Source of the DNA: Paramacrobiotus richtersi
Taxonomy: Eukaryota > Tardigrada > Eutardigrada > Parachela > Macrobiotidae
Direction of reading: 5' to 3'
DNA length: 30,988 nt
Assembly: GCA_034698045.1 (NCBI GenBank)
Contig: JAQGAU010000328.1
Location: 1-30,988, forward strand
Shown in pieces: positions 12,001 to 22,416 of the stretch. Made by a program: the position numbers and the translations under genes. Position 1 is the first letter of the stretch. Each line of letters starts with the position of its first letter. A model generated the notes under the pieces. It had not been told where the DNA came from, ran no database searches, and saw nothing but the letters and a program-made list of their open reading frames with translations.

Positions 12001-15000
12001 TCCGTTTCCAGTGACTTTGCAGTCGTTTTGTACTTCAGAGCCTAGCGTTCTGCTGTTTATGTTACAGTTTTTCGAAGACAAAAGGAACAAAAAAAGAAAC
12101 ATAAACCTATGCCAAAGCACAGTGGCGCGGGTGCAAATTACGTGATCCGTAATAAATGTGACATAACCTGCTATACTTGTCGAAGTACATCGCATTGTGT
12201 TATTCGTTTGCTTTGTATGGGTGGCTTATGTGTTCATAGGTGGACTTTCTCTAATTCAAATACTTTTGGATGCTTCTGGGTGACAATAACCGTTTATGGG
12301 TAAAAATGGCTAAAAGTCTCGGACCAAATGTCGAAAATATAACATTGCGACTTAGTCAACCCTTACCACGCCCAGATGTCGCCTAGTTTTGTCTCCACTT
12401 TGATACGATGCGCCTTAATTTTTTCGTTTCGTGCGAAGCGAATAACTGGTTCCGGATCGATTATTGCAACGTCACTGCCCACTGACATTTCGTCGTCCGA
12501 AAAACTCAGATCCGGAACTGGCGATGGTGTTTTGCTTGCAGGTTCTGTGGATCGCCGCTGATGTGACCTGAAAATCAAAAAGCAGTGATGCATCCAAAAG
12601 TGCATCTTTCCATTATAATTTACCTCAAATCACTCAGTTCCACACGACCCGTAATGCCCCGACTAGTAGACGGCGCAACGTCCTCTGGATCACTAAATAA
12701 GTCGTCATGAGAGATGTCTCCACCTCGAACGGATGACCTACAAATAATACCAGATGTGTATCAAAGAGCCATAGATCAGCTGCCAATGCAATCAGTAACT
12801 AAGTCAAGATGCAGTAGCAGCGTAGAAAGCTGTTTCGTCAATTCTGAAAAACAACAGCTAGCACACAGAGAGTTTATCACACATATGCGTACTTCGCTAC
12901 TCCTCGAAAAAAGTTCTGTTCAGCGCACATTTCTTTCTCGTCGTCGTGATTGCTTGACCGCTCCGCGACGCTAAAACGAAACGCAGAAGATTTTGCAAAA
13001 CTGCAGCGAATATTTGAGACAACGTACCCAAATAAAGCCATGCCCAAATCAAAGGTCAAGTGAACACAAAGTTTCTAGTACGCAATTCAGTACGATATAC
13101 CGTCTTTTCGGTTCGCCATCCACACGAGCAGATAGCTTTACCTGGCAGACAGGGTCATTTCGGCCACTCAAACAATATGCAGGCTCATTTCAGCAGCCCT
13201 TTCTGTCCACTTTCGCGTAAACTTAGTATTTTTATATTATTTTTTACTAACGCAATATTGCTTTTAACGGGTTTACTATTCCCGAAAAAGACATATTTTT
13301 GTTTTCTATGATCATACTATGCCGTTAACTTTGCAGTTGCGCCTGTCTGCCGTAAATTTATTGCACACATGCTGCCATTCCGTTAATAAAATTTGTTTGT
13401 ATTAGCGGAATTACTAACTATATTCCGCAGATAGTATTCTGATAATGAGTCTTTGTTTTTATGCAGCACGTTTCAGCGGAAATTGTCCAATTTTTTACTA
13501 GTCAGTAATTCTGCACATAAGGTGGCTAAAATGTGCCTGCAGATAGTGTGAGTGAATGAAACAACCATGTCTGCCAAGTACGGTGAAATGGTACCATGAT
13601 ATGCTGCAAATCTGTACTAATTGCTATCGCAGCAGCCCTATTAAATGTGTTGTATTCCAAAATTAAGGCGGGCCTGGAACGACTGTGAGGTTTGGGATCT
13701 GGCACTGTTTCGCCACGATTCTCGATCAAATAGCTCGTTTACCACGTTAAATGCGTACATTTCACCACTCACCGCTTTGAATAAACCGGAAGTTGATCAC
13801 TTCTTCCAGGTAGACGCACTAGCGACCCCAATGTGCACAATTCCATCTTCTTCTCCTTCCTTCAGCATAGAAAAAAATGATCGCACCAGCGAGACATTTA
13901 TAACAGAAAATCAGGACCGGCACATTCTGTTGACGACACCTTTTCATTCTGTTTGGTTTATTTACTTCCTGCAACTGAATTATCCTAAACTTCAGCGCAT
14001 ACCATATTATGAGACTACGCGCTCTGTATAACTTTAATGAAGATATGAAAATACTAGACTTTTTCGACGAATTCTGCTTGTTCCAGCATACGCGTCATAC
14101 GGCTTAACGAGTAAGCAGGTTGGGAAAGTACTCTGCGATGGCTGTTTGACCATCATTCTGTCTCTTACAAAGAATACCATAGTATGTCATCAAGGCAGTC
14201 AAATAAATGCGCTAGAACTAAATCAGATTGTCAAAATTTACTGAAATAAACATACTGCATACGGTCGGTGCCATGAGTGCTTCAGTGCCATCTCTAAGCA
14301 AGAATCTAATGGTCAACGTACCATGTTCGTTCGTTTTCTCGGTGCAGTTCGTCAATTATCAAAACTTCGTCATCGTCTTCGCCATTGTTAAAAGCGTTGA
14401 GCCTACAAGGAGTGCATGGATACCTAGATTAGCGGACGAAAGCCGATAACAACATAATTGTTGCAACTTTTATTATGCATTTCTTAATTGCTGCATGCAC
14501 GGGAAAACACAGGCTTATCTGCATGCACGGTTGCCCGCACGGGTTTTGACTCTGTGCACGGGGTCAGTAGTTTTTTCTACAGATTCGTTATCATATATTT
14601 AGACAGCTTTGCTCTTGAAAACAGAAATCTTCTTGTTCATCGCAGAAATCTTGTGGAATAATAATCACTCTGTGCGTGTTCTTTACGGGCGTAAAACATA
14701 TGTTTTGGTCAATTGACGCTCTGTTACATGGAATCAAGGTTCCCTATTCGCCGCACTATGTTAAGTGCCCTCGCATGACTTTGGGGTCGCAAGCGGCTTC
14801 GCTAGGGTCTTGCCCGTACTGCCGCTGTAGCCACTGCGTTCGCATGAGGTCGGCATTCGACCCCTTGTTGCAGTTGTCATTTTGCAGTTGTCATTTTTTT
14901 CGTGCACTGTGACCTTTCCGCCTTCTCGGAGTTTCATAAGATGGCCAGTCACCCTTTCCGCTTTTCCGGAAAGATCGCGCCCAAGCGCTCAATAGAATTA

Positions 15001-16105
15001 GTCTTAGATATCATTGTCACAAGTTCGTTAAAAGTCAGTAACGAATTCAGCGCCAGCTTCCATCGTCGAGTTCTTATAAATGCGGGACTTCTGTTATTTG
15101 AATATAATTTGAATGGCTTACGCCTCAAGCAACAGGTGAACTGATAGTTGATCACATGGAACTGTTAAATGTCTTCTTATCTGGAATATTTTAAAAACAC
15201 CGTGCTTCGAGTAAAACCCGTTAACAGAACCCGTACACGCTGCGAATACCCGTGCACGCGGTCAATGCCAGTGTTTTTTCCGCGCACACAGAATCCGCCT
15301 ATTCTTTCTGTTTGGTACCTTTCTAAATACAAAAGTCTCCCGGTGAATAACTAATCAACCCCAGCAGTGCTTGACGTTCCGCTGTTCTGCCGGTGCTTTC
15401 GACTGAACTATCGGCGCTACGACTTCCACTATCTTGCGACGGAAAAAACAATTGCGTACTGAAATGAAGCACATTATCACTTTATCGTAACATGATAGTC
15501 ATGTACATTTTGTGCTGGGAGTGTCCTTTATTATGGCCATATGGCAAACGTAACCGCTGCTACCTGAGTTACCGAAGCGAGGTCAATCGAACAGAACCAA
15601 ATGCTGCCAAAGGCCATTAACGACATACAATAAATAGAAATTACAATCTCCTGACGTAACGTACAGATACGTTAACCAGTGAACGCTACTAAAACATGCC
15701 TGCTAGTTGAGCAGTAACCGCGATGAAATTCTTTCGATTACCGGCGCTCGCTACCTCCGATACGCGTTTTATGATACGACGTAAACGTATTAAAAACAGC
15801 GCCGTAGACAAGTATTTTGACTAAGAGATGTTTTCGACGGCACAACCCAAAAATTCTGCCTTAATTAGCCCAAATTATGTACGGTACGAATGTGGCTGAC
15901 TTTTTTACAGCGGGGTTAAGAAAGTAATTATCAGGTACCTGCCGCGAAAAGAGGTGCTTTCTTGTGGGTCTTCTTGTTCATTAGCCGGTAGTGACGAATC
16001 GTAAGCCAGGTTGAAATCTTCCGCAGTTTCTGGGAACTCGTCCCAATCGTCAAGATGTAACGTGCTATTGTCCTGGCGATCCATAACTGAATCCAATGCA
16101 GACAA
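6031..16105 (-). CDS. Mutator-like (MULE) DDE transposase, nine exons, 1,120 aa, open throughout
   Basis: Exons on the minus strand are 16105-15939, 12737-12624, 12567-12367, 12052-11899, 11503-10301, 8147-7506, 7168-6698, 6601-6562 and 6401-6031. All introns are GT-AG, all phases agree, and the 3,363 coding bases end in TGA. Residues 1-210 are acidic, Ser/Pro-rich (MSALDSVMDR start), with a Cys-rich piece in exon 4. The catalytic core lies in exons 5-6: first Asp near 521 in QIDVKFDLSN, second Asp near 599 in FVTDDEPGLY, a CYIH motif at 619-622, and Glu near 727 in TNDVESINNLLG. A SWIM zinc finger, CRC…CKH, is at about 899-914. Exon 9 adds CDCC and HCLMSCPGC, a further zinc-binding candidate. 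The product would bind the terminal repeats in the nucleus and cut and insert the element. The CAG|GTGCAT donor after exon 4 is the weakest join. Confidence 0.92.
7228..7331. repeat. Perfect 104-bp palindrome in MULE intron 6
   Basis: Two 52-base arms meet without a spacer at 7279/7280 (centre CCTATATATAGG) and pair at every base I checked. It lies in the 7169-7505 intron and would form a long hairpin in DNA or pre-mRNA. No target-site duplication is clear next to it. It may be a tiny fold-back element or a replication snap-back product. Confidence 0.92.
8148..10300. other. MULE intron 5 (2.15 kb) with possible plus-strand coding scraps
   Basis: Splice sites are GAC|GTAAGT at 10301/10300 and CTCCTTAG at 8148, joining the two halves of the catalytic domain in phase 0. 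On the opposite strand are three short protein-like frames: about 9308-9469 (ATG CAT CGG…, with KDPEYLKTYCVGTC), 9495-9716 (with NPGNGERLVEKRRIMEEDT) and 9827-9937 (MAGVNVSDVSIAINSDVWNA, ending at a possible CAG|GTCACA donor). None is recognised. A GTTCGCTAC(T/C)GAA block occurs near 9810 and 10230, suggesting an internal duplication. Confidence 0.45.
12738..15938. other. MULE intron 1 (3.2 kb)
   Basis: It runs from the CAG|GTACCT donor after exon 1 to the TATTATTTGTAG acceptor of exon 2. It contains an interspersed repeat copy (14491-15261). A plus-strand open frame of 128 codons at 13645-14031 has no recognised motif and is probably chance. Confidence 0.6.
14491..15261. repeat. Short interspersed non-autonomous element, copy 1
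   Basis: It aligns by eye with 29023-29677 in the same orientation. Shared landmarks include TATATTTAGACA, TTTTGGTCAATTGACG, CATTCGACCCCTTG, AACGAATTCAGCGCCAGC and CTGATAGTTGATC. Its ends carry imperfect inverted motifs (left CTGCATGCACGGG, right CCCGTGCACGCGG), with related GCACGGG motifs repeated just inside. It has no coding capacity. Ends are approximate and no target-site duplication was found, so its superfamily is unknown. Confidence 0.75.
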
Positions 16106-16417
16106 AGTTGACTTTTGCTCTGAGTTAGGTTGGAGAATTTAAGAAGTTATAAACCAGAACTGTAATCACTGCTGCAGTGCTTTACTTCGGACTGTGCGAC
16201 TACCGAGCCGCAGCCTTGGAATCGTCATCTGAGCCGTTATACTAACAGCTGTGGTGCCGAATTCCAGCAAAGTCTGTAATGCTGAGTATAGCAGACAAAA
16301 TGTGAGTCACTCGCGTTTTTTGTTGCATACATTCAAAAACAAATGAAGCATAAACACTGTTTTCGGCGCCCAGTCGTTCACCTGCGTTATCAGACACTCC
16401 AAGGCATGAACCAGTCG
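16106..16417. other. 5' flank of the MULE transposase gene
   Basis: This short region between the transposase start and the 915-bp insertion presumably holds its promoter. A TTATAA motif occurs near 16147 on the minus strand, about 45 bases upstream of the ATG. The last nine bases are a target-site copy of the 915-bp element. Confidence 0.35.
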
Positions 16418-17332
16418 GGCCCGCGCTGAAAGTCAGACTCAGACTCCACCTCTGACCGCTCAAACTCCGCCTCTGACCGCAAGTGCTAAAACTCTGACTC
16501 TGACCACTAAAATTCTGACTCAGTAAAGGTCGCAGGCTGACCAAGTACTAGTGTGTTGGGATTATTGGTAAAATATGCGCAAAAATCGAGAACTTGGATG
16601 ACTAATTTTGGGGTTACATCTAGAGCCGAAACGGCCATTTTATGAGCGTTTAAATCATATCATACGGGCATTACGACTAACAAGATCAACAACGTTAGGA
16701 CTTGAAAGGTACTCGTTGGTCATTGCCGTGAATCGTGAGGCGAGCTAGGAACTACTGTAAAAGCAAACACTCAGCCTCTCAGGAACACAACAGGAAAACT
16801 AATGAAAGTAATTTATGAAACCATAACACACGCATTATTTTTTTAATTAATTCTACTTAACCGCTAGATGGTACAGGAAAGGATTGGAAGAGTGGCCAAA
16901 GCTCGAAGAAGCAATAAAGGGTATATTGTTAAAAAAAGGAAAGGAGCCGCATCTCATAGCTTGATGGGCTCAATGTGTGACAATCCGGCATCTCAAAATG
17001 GGCATAAAAAAGCTTTAAAGAACTGCAATAACATTTTTTTAGCAGTGCGCCGGTTCGTGCATTCTCCAGGCGCTGGTTCGTGCCGGCATCGCGCAGTACA
17101 TTCGCTTGTGCTGAAATAAATTCTTTTGTTTCTTAACTGTGTCGAAACAAATGTGTTAGCACCAGCAGCACAGCTATAACAATCTACACACGACTGACGA
17201 CCCGGCAAGGACATAAATTTTGGAAATATTGTCCGAGTCAGAGTTATAGTGGTCAGGCGCAGACTTTTAGTGGTCAGAGGCGGAGTTTGAGCGGTCAGAG
17301 GCGGAGTCTGAGTCTGACTTTCAGCGCGGGCC
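16418..17332. mobile_element. 915-bp non-autonomous Mutator-type element nested in the MULE
   Basis: It starts GGCCCGCGCTGAAAGTCAG and ends with the reverse complement. The first 61 bases match the inverted last 61 with one mismatch, and weaker similarity goes on to about 110. It is flanked by the perfect 9-bp duplication AACCAGTCG (16409-16417 and 17333-17341). Its terminal repeats consist of iterated CTCTGACCGCTCAAACTCCG-like units, the same architecture as the surrounding MULE but a different sequence. It has no meaningful open frame (one 83-codon frame at 16868-17119 is not recognised). It would need a transposase in trans. The surrounding MULE's enzyme is possible, but its terminal sequence differs. 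Confidence 0.93.
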
Positions 17333-18879
17333 AACCAGTCGTCTGTAAAACAGCATTCCCAACACTTTGCCCGATCTGCACTAGTAACGCAGTCAGTCGA
17401 GCAAGCAGCTCCATCCGTTTCCGCTGAACCACTATCTTTGGCTATGTACTTGTTGCAGAACCAGAAGTTCATAAGGTCGGTTAGTTACAACATTCTTCGA
17501 GCATTTGTACCAAATCGTCACGCGCCACTTGTGCTGGATGCAAGCTAGGAAACGCCGGCTATCGCAGGTTGTAGCATCCCCACGATTTATTTTGCAAGGT
17601 GCAGTGACATTTATACATTGCAACACAGCTTATAAATCTATTACATTTATAGCGCAACTTAAACATCGTATTCGTGTACGACGGCTGCGCAAATTGTATG
17701 CAAAAGTCACTCTGGCTGAAATTTAACTTTATAATAATATTATATAGATTTGTATTGCAGTCTTCTATAATTCGATTCATTTGTTGAATCAGGCCGTTTC
17801 GTGTCGTTTACCGTTACCTGACCACTCTCACAACCATTCATTCTTATTTTCATCATTTATACGAATAGCTCGTTGAGACTCTGTATTGACCTTGATCGCC
17901 GTATCACTGATGCGGTTTGTTGCAAAACACTCGCGCTGGTAGCAATTTGGTGCGCGTATTATTTCCGCTGTGCACATTATCGTTTCTCATACCAAAACGG
18001 GGTGGCCCAGTATGAATGCAGGGTCGAGGCAATCCTTTTATGGTTCATGTATCTTTTCTACTTTTAAATTTTAATGTCTGCCTAGTACATATATAATCGT
18101 TTAAACGATATTTGGCGCACACTCAGAAGCAAAGCAATATTGCACATCAAGTCCACAGCTATTTGTAGCATCGTCTTATCTTGATCATGCCATAATTATG
18201 TATCACAAGAAGTTACATTAGCAGACATTCGTCAACATAACGAATTCGGATCGATCGCACTGGTCATCGTTTATATAGGCGGTAGCACAATATACAGCCG
18301 CTTTGTATCATACATCCACTCGTTTATCCACACATACGATGTGAAAACTACTGGTCAGTTGTGGTGGTCGTTTTCATAATCAAAAATTAGATTTAAGGCT
18401 CGAATCCAGTCAAATCGGAATTCTTGCGACAAACAGTGTCATTTTATCACTGGAAATACCAGACAATGGCCATACAGATTCTGAAGTTCAGCACGGTCTC
18501 TGATAATGTTCTCCCTTTCGTTACATTTTGTTGCCGTTGTTTTAATCACTTAGCAGTCGAGAGAAACATCGAGTGAAGCTAAAGGTCAGAAAAGTAATTA
18601 AACTTCGCGCGAATGCGAGCGCAGTATTCCCAAGTTGAAGACCGAGACAGACGGTTACGGACGAATAACTTCGCGGGATGCTTTCAACAGTTTGAATATC
18701 GGGCTTTGTTCAACAGCAATTTTCCTATAAATACCTACGCGCAGCCGTCTAGAATCATCACCGAAATCGCACAAACAAGGTATACAAGGATAATATTGCT
18801 GCAATGCAGCAGATGTACTCGGTGTTAAAGTGTTTGGTAGTTAAATGCCGTTGGCTAGCTGCTTGTAATTCATGATGGA

Positions 18880-19233
18880 TTATGAGGAAAACTCCGAAAA
18901 TATATTCATAGACAAGAGACTTCCATAGGAGTTGCAAACGCAGGTAAGCTGCCACTGATCATTGCAATCAGGTCGCTGGCCCTTCACGGCACCTGCATGC
19001 CACATAATTGGAATATATGAAGTATGGTGTAGCACAGTAGTCGGGTTATCAGTGTCGTCGTCCAGAATGTGAGGATTTGGTCTGTAAAGTGTGGAACAGT
19101 CGCTAAAGTAGAACTTTGCCGTATTCCGTCCCAAACTGACTACATCCGAAGAAACACAAAGCAGTGAATTAGAGCGGAAAAACATTTGCGACCAGATTAG
19201 AGCACAGCAGTTTGACTGCTCTAGGATTAACAT
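18880..19233 (-). CDS. Unrecognised 117-codon open frame in the MULE
   Basis: It begins MLILEQSNCCALIWSQ and contains GRNTAKFYFSDCSTLYRPNP and later WHAGAVKGQRPDCNDQWQL. The pattern of a substrate-like segment followed by a Q…DCND stretch faintly recalls the end of Ulp1-type (C48) cysteine peptidases, which some plant MULEs carry. However, the diagnostic QxxxxDCG is not intact and no catalytic His is evident. It lies on the transposase strand, just inside the right terminal repeat and upstream of transposase exon 1, where a second MULE gene could sit. I would not assign a function. Confidence 0.25.
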   Translation of the reverse strand: MLILEQSNCCALIWSQMFFRSNSLLCVSSDVVSLGRNTAKFYFSDCSTLYRPNPHILDDDTDNPTTVLHHTSYIPIMWHAGAVKGQRPDCNDQWQLTCVCNSYGSLLSMNIFSEFSS

Positions 19234-19403
19234 TTCAGTTTGCTGCTGGTAAAGAATACATATTATAGCTTATTATGTTGATGTGCATATACTTTGTGGC
19301 TTATTAACCTTTATTCACCAGAAAAAGTCAAAAATCAATGCTTTAAGTACAGATAATCAAGACAACTGAAAAAGATTAAATTAAACCAACCAGTATGAGC
19401 GCA

Positions 19404-19440
19404 GAACGGTGGCATGGAACGGTGGCATGGAACGGTGGCA
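19404..19440. repeat. Short 13-bp tandem repeat
   Basis: GAACGGTGGCATG occurs about 2.8 times in a row, about 50 bases inside the right terminal repeat of the MULE. Confidence 0.85.
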
Positions 19441-19485
19441 AGCCCCGTAATGCATAGCAACGCGGAGTTTCAGGCTTTAAAACAA

Positions 19486-19609
19486 TGATGAGTGCTGACC
19501 CTCAGTTGATGAGTGCTGACCACCATTGCTGACTGCTGAGTACTGACTGCTGACTGCTGACTAATGAGTGCTGACCAGCAATGCTGACTGATGAGGTACA
19601 TATATAGCC
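19486..19609 (-). repeat. Right terminal inverted repeat of the MULE
   Basis: This is the inverted counterpart of 3828-3951, ending GTACATATATAGCC directly before the right target-site copy. It has the same iterated CTGACTGCTGACTG units on the plus strand. Confidence 0.95.
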
Positions 19610-19618
19610 CTTTGAAAC
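19610..19618. repeat. Right 9-bp target-site duplication of the MULE
   Basis: CTTTGAAAC is identical to 3819-3827 and directly abuts the terminal repeat. Removing the element and one copy restores the pre-insertion intron. Confidence 0.95.
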
Positions 19619-20156
19619 GCTCAAGGTTCGGCTGATTTGTTTTATTACCCCGTCAGGGCATATAGAAAGAGACAGTGCAGTGGTTCTTTTAAGTACTAGC
19701 GAGCGGCTTTGGCTGTATCGTACCCACCCCGATTCTCGTGGCAGGAAAACAGAAACAGCAAACTACTGATTACTGTACTTGGTGGAAGGTAGTCAACTTT
19801 TTCGCTACTACTGTATACCCGTTTCCAGACCGAACCGTGAGTGATAGCTGTGATACGCCACAGCGAATACCGTTGATATACAACCAGTTCAGTGCATCCG
19901 CTCGCTCCTGCAGTGTGTATTAATCTTTATGCGCAACACACTAGTTACTAATGCTGCAAACCGAGCTGCGGAACGCATAACTGTTAGTGACGTAACTAGG
20001 AGTGCTAACAGCCTTGAAGTACACTGGTGGCCAACGTCCGTACAGAGGCGAGCTGCTGTGCATCCGAAAACACTGGCACGGCAGATGTGTAAACTGAGCG
20101 TGCTTATTGTGTCAAGTATCGAAAATGTGTATATCGTGGGGTACTACCTTGCTTAC
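19619..20156. other. Intron of the ATPase gene right of the MULE insertion
   Basis: This continues the intron that begins at the AAAAG|GTAAGC donor at 20157/20156. A minus-strand stretch beginning about 20098 after CACGCTCAG translates as YTSAVPVFSDAQQLASVRTL and could be another small exon, but no donor of the right phase follows. Otherwise nothing is seen. Confidence 0.4.
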
Positions 20157-22416
20157 CTTTTTCGCCCAGCAGATTCAATATCTTCTTGGAAATGTGTTCG
20201 ATGGGGATAACAGAGGACTTTAGTGAGCGGCTGCCGAACCTCACATCTCGCGAAAGCTCTGCATCTGGTATCAAACGCACTGCGCTGCAGTATGGCTTCA
20301 AGAACGCGGCGTCCATGCCTTTGCTTTTGAAATCTGTTTCCACAGCATCGTGCTTGAAGGCGACATAAGTCCGAGCTTCCCCACTTTTGCTTTTCCCCGT
20401 GAAAACTTTCAAGAAGCTCTTCGCCTAAAGAATGCATCGTAATCGTAGACCGTGGAATTGACTACCGAATGCATATTTATGTAGGTACAGTGAACTTAAG
20501 TCATCGTATATATATGTGTATCGTGACTGTTCTTTATTTAAGGAAAGCATTCAAAAACAATGAATACATATTTAAAATTGGAATTAAGAGTTTCTATGCA
20601 TAAAACTTTCTGTAAGTAATGTGAACATGGTCAGTGCCTGCGTTACTTCACTAATGTATTCAGCCATGAGTGGACTTACCACGTCTGGGGTGGTCCTTTC
20701 AAGAACAGTCTCGATGATGTCGTTATGGATGTTGCGAGAAGGCGCATGCTGAGTCTTCACGTTTGGCGAAAGCGGCGTCAGCGGAGGTGTATGCTTCGGC
20801 TTTATTTGCGGTCTAGTTTGCCACGTCGCCGCTTCTCTGCAGACATCCTTTAGGACGAAGGATCGCAGGTCATCTAGGTTCACTACTCTGGAAATATCAA
20901 CAATCTCCAGGACCTGTCAGAAAGTCGCCACAATAAACAACCGAGGCGATGCGACTGGCATCGGTATATCCAGTCAAACCCAACGTTGAGCGTAGCTGCT
21001 GTACCCACCTTTCTTGTAAGACCATAGACAAGTGAGATGTTGAATGCTACACGCTGGACTGACTGGTTCATGCCGTAGGCTTCCAGCTTCTCACGTACAT
21101 TTGCGCAAATCGACTTATGGAACTTGGCCACTGCAGCCACATCGTCCGCATTGAACCGGAAAAGTCTTGTGGCATGTTGCGAAATGTACCGAAACGAATC
21201 TTTGTCCCGAATTCTCAAATCCGCATCGCGTTCGGTCATCTGCTCGTGAAATGGAAGGATAACCACCCGTGACATTCCTCTCATGCTGTTATAACAGACG
21301 CAGTTACAAACTTGCTTCGTCAGATATCAGACACATAAGCACTCACTTGTCGTATGACCTGAACTCGGCCAGCGAGTCGGAGTTGAGCGTTGTAATCGTC
21401 GCTGTTTTCGGGAATCGTCTGTCTTTATAGTTCGTCAGCGCCTTTCGCTCATATGTATCATCTACAGCAACCTTTACGATCTCTGGGCTCGTCGGATCGT
21501 GGATGACAATGGGCAAGTTCTCTGTGGTAATCATATCACGTAGTGCAGCTGGTGTAATAACTTTCTGATCCAGAAGCTGCGCGGCACCCAACGCAAAGAA
21601 CTCCCGGGCTGTGCTAGCAGACAAAGACTTCCCACAGTTGGTTTCACCGTGCAGAAACAGTGCCGGCATGCGATGAAAATTGTTGATTATTTCATCGTAG
21701 TGAAATCCCCCGTACGTCTCTCCTGAATGTGCAGAATAGATATAAAACTGACCTGCTGAAATTGTACTCAGAACTTACAATAAATATTTACGTTAGAAGT
21801 TCTAGGCTAACTGACGGGAATAAATTGTACTCCTGAATACGCCGAGAACAGCGATTGGCTTACCTAGTGTCAAGCAAAGTGCCAACAATCCTTTCTCAGG
21901 TAGTAACGTCGACATAAACAAAAGCGCATCGAAATCAGGCGGGACAGGTTCCGGAATCGACAGCTCCGGCATCGTATTCGGAACCCAGATGTACTCGGTA
22001 CCGGTCAGACCAACACGTCGATAATTTCCGTTTGGTCCGATGCGGAAAGCATCCTCGGGGCCAAAGACAATTGTTTCCCGGTCAGACTGACGGCCTAGTC
22101 TGACAACGCGTTTGCGAAACATCGGTTGCCCGGAGGACTCGGTGATTCTGTGATTGACAAAAAATCAATACTGGTAACGACGCCGTGAAAACTTATACGG
22201 GCAGGCTTACTGTATGAACCTTTCGATCAGGTTTTCACCGTAGTCCTGTAAGTCCGGCTGGCTCAGTTTGTCAAAACACTGCAGGCAAACCTCTGCACCC
22301 CTTTCGAAGACTGGTGTAGAAGGTATCAGTGGATTTCCAAGCTGTGTCCGCGAGGAAGCCCGTGCTAAGAACGAGAAATCGGTCAGTTGCTCGAAAAGTT
22401 CCGGCTTTGGAACCAT
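20157..22416 (-). CDS. P-loop ATPase resembling superfamily 3 helicases (5' exons)
   Basis: Exons on the minus strand are 22416-22211, 22147-21864, 21722-21347, 21285-21009, 20913-20680 and 20424-20157. All introns are GT-AG with matching phases. Counting from the ATG at 22416, the ATPase core is HGETNCGKS (Walker A, about 188-196), then LPIVIHDP (Walker-B-like, Asp near 239), TATITTLNSD (sensor-1-like, Asn near 277) and MRGMSRVVILPFHE (arginine-finger-like). This order, and a conserved segment before Walker A (LLALCLTLG), recall SF3 viral/plasmid helicases. The helicase label is inference. The gene appears to continue to exons at 2552-2096 beyond the MULE. Alternatively exon five reads on to a stop at 20584, which is followed by an AATAAA. 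More 5' exons may exist. Confidence 0.66.
20533..20538 (-). terminator. Possible polyadenylation signal
   Basis: AATAAA on the minus strand lies about 45 bases after the TAA at 20584. It would end a shorter form of the ATPase transcript in which the GTAAGT donor at 20680/20679 is not used. Whether it is used is unknown. Confidence 0.35.

Larger units (their letters stand above)
17342..19485. other. MULE right interior, no firm gene
   Basis: Mostly AT-rich sequence upstream of the transposase gene. A minus-strand frame at 17472-17333 (MNFWFCNKYIAKD…, with a CxxxC and CWECC) stops being open soon after the insertion point if the 915-bp element is ignored, so it is not called. The 117-codon frame at 18880-19233 is listed separately. 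A 13-bp unit GAACGGTGGCATG repeats about 2.8 times at 19404-19440. Confidence 0.4.
3828..19609. mobile_element. Mutator-like element (MULE), 15,782 bp, apparently complete
   Basis: The element starts GGCTATATATGTAC and ends with its reverse complement, flanked by the perfect 9-bp duplication CTTTGAAAC. Terminal inverted repeats run about 124 bp with about four mismatches. Inside, on the minus strand, is a nine-exon transposase gene (16105 to 6031) with DDE, SWIM and C-terminal zinc modules. It has long introns and contains two smaller insertions: a 915-bp non-autonomous Mutator-type element (16418-17332) and a 0.77-kb interspersed repeat (14491-15261). High repeat identity and a fully open transposase suggest recent mobility. 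About 15.8 kb is very long for a MULE. It lies in an intron of the outer element's ATPase gene and points the same way. Confidence 0.94.

Noticed and set aside
13645-14031. 128-codon plus-strand ORF in MULE intron 1
   Set aside because: No recognisable motif, no splice or start context, and composition like its surroundings.
16242-17472. A host zinc-finger gene split by the 915-bp element (frames on either side)
   Set aside because: Removing the insertion and one target copy does not keep the two frames together, and no domain is recognisable.
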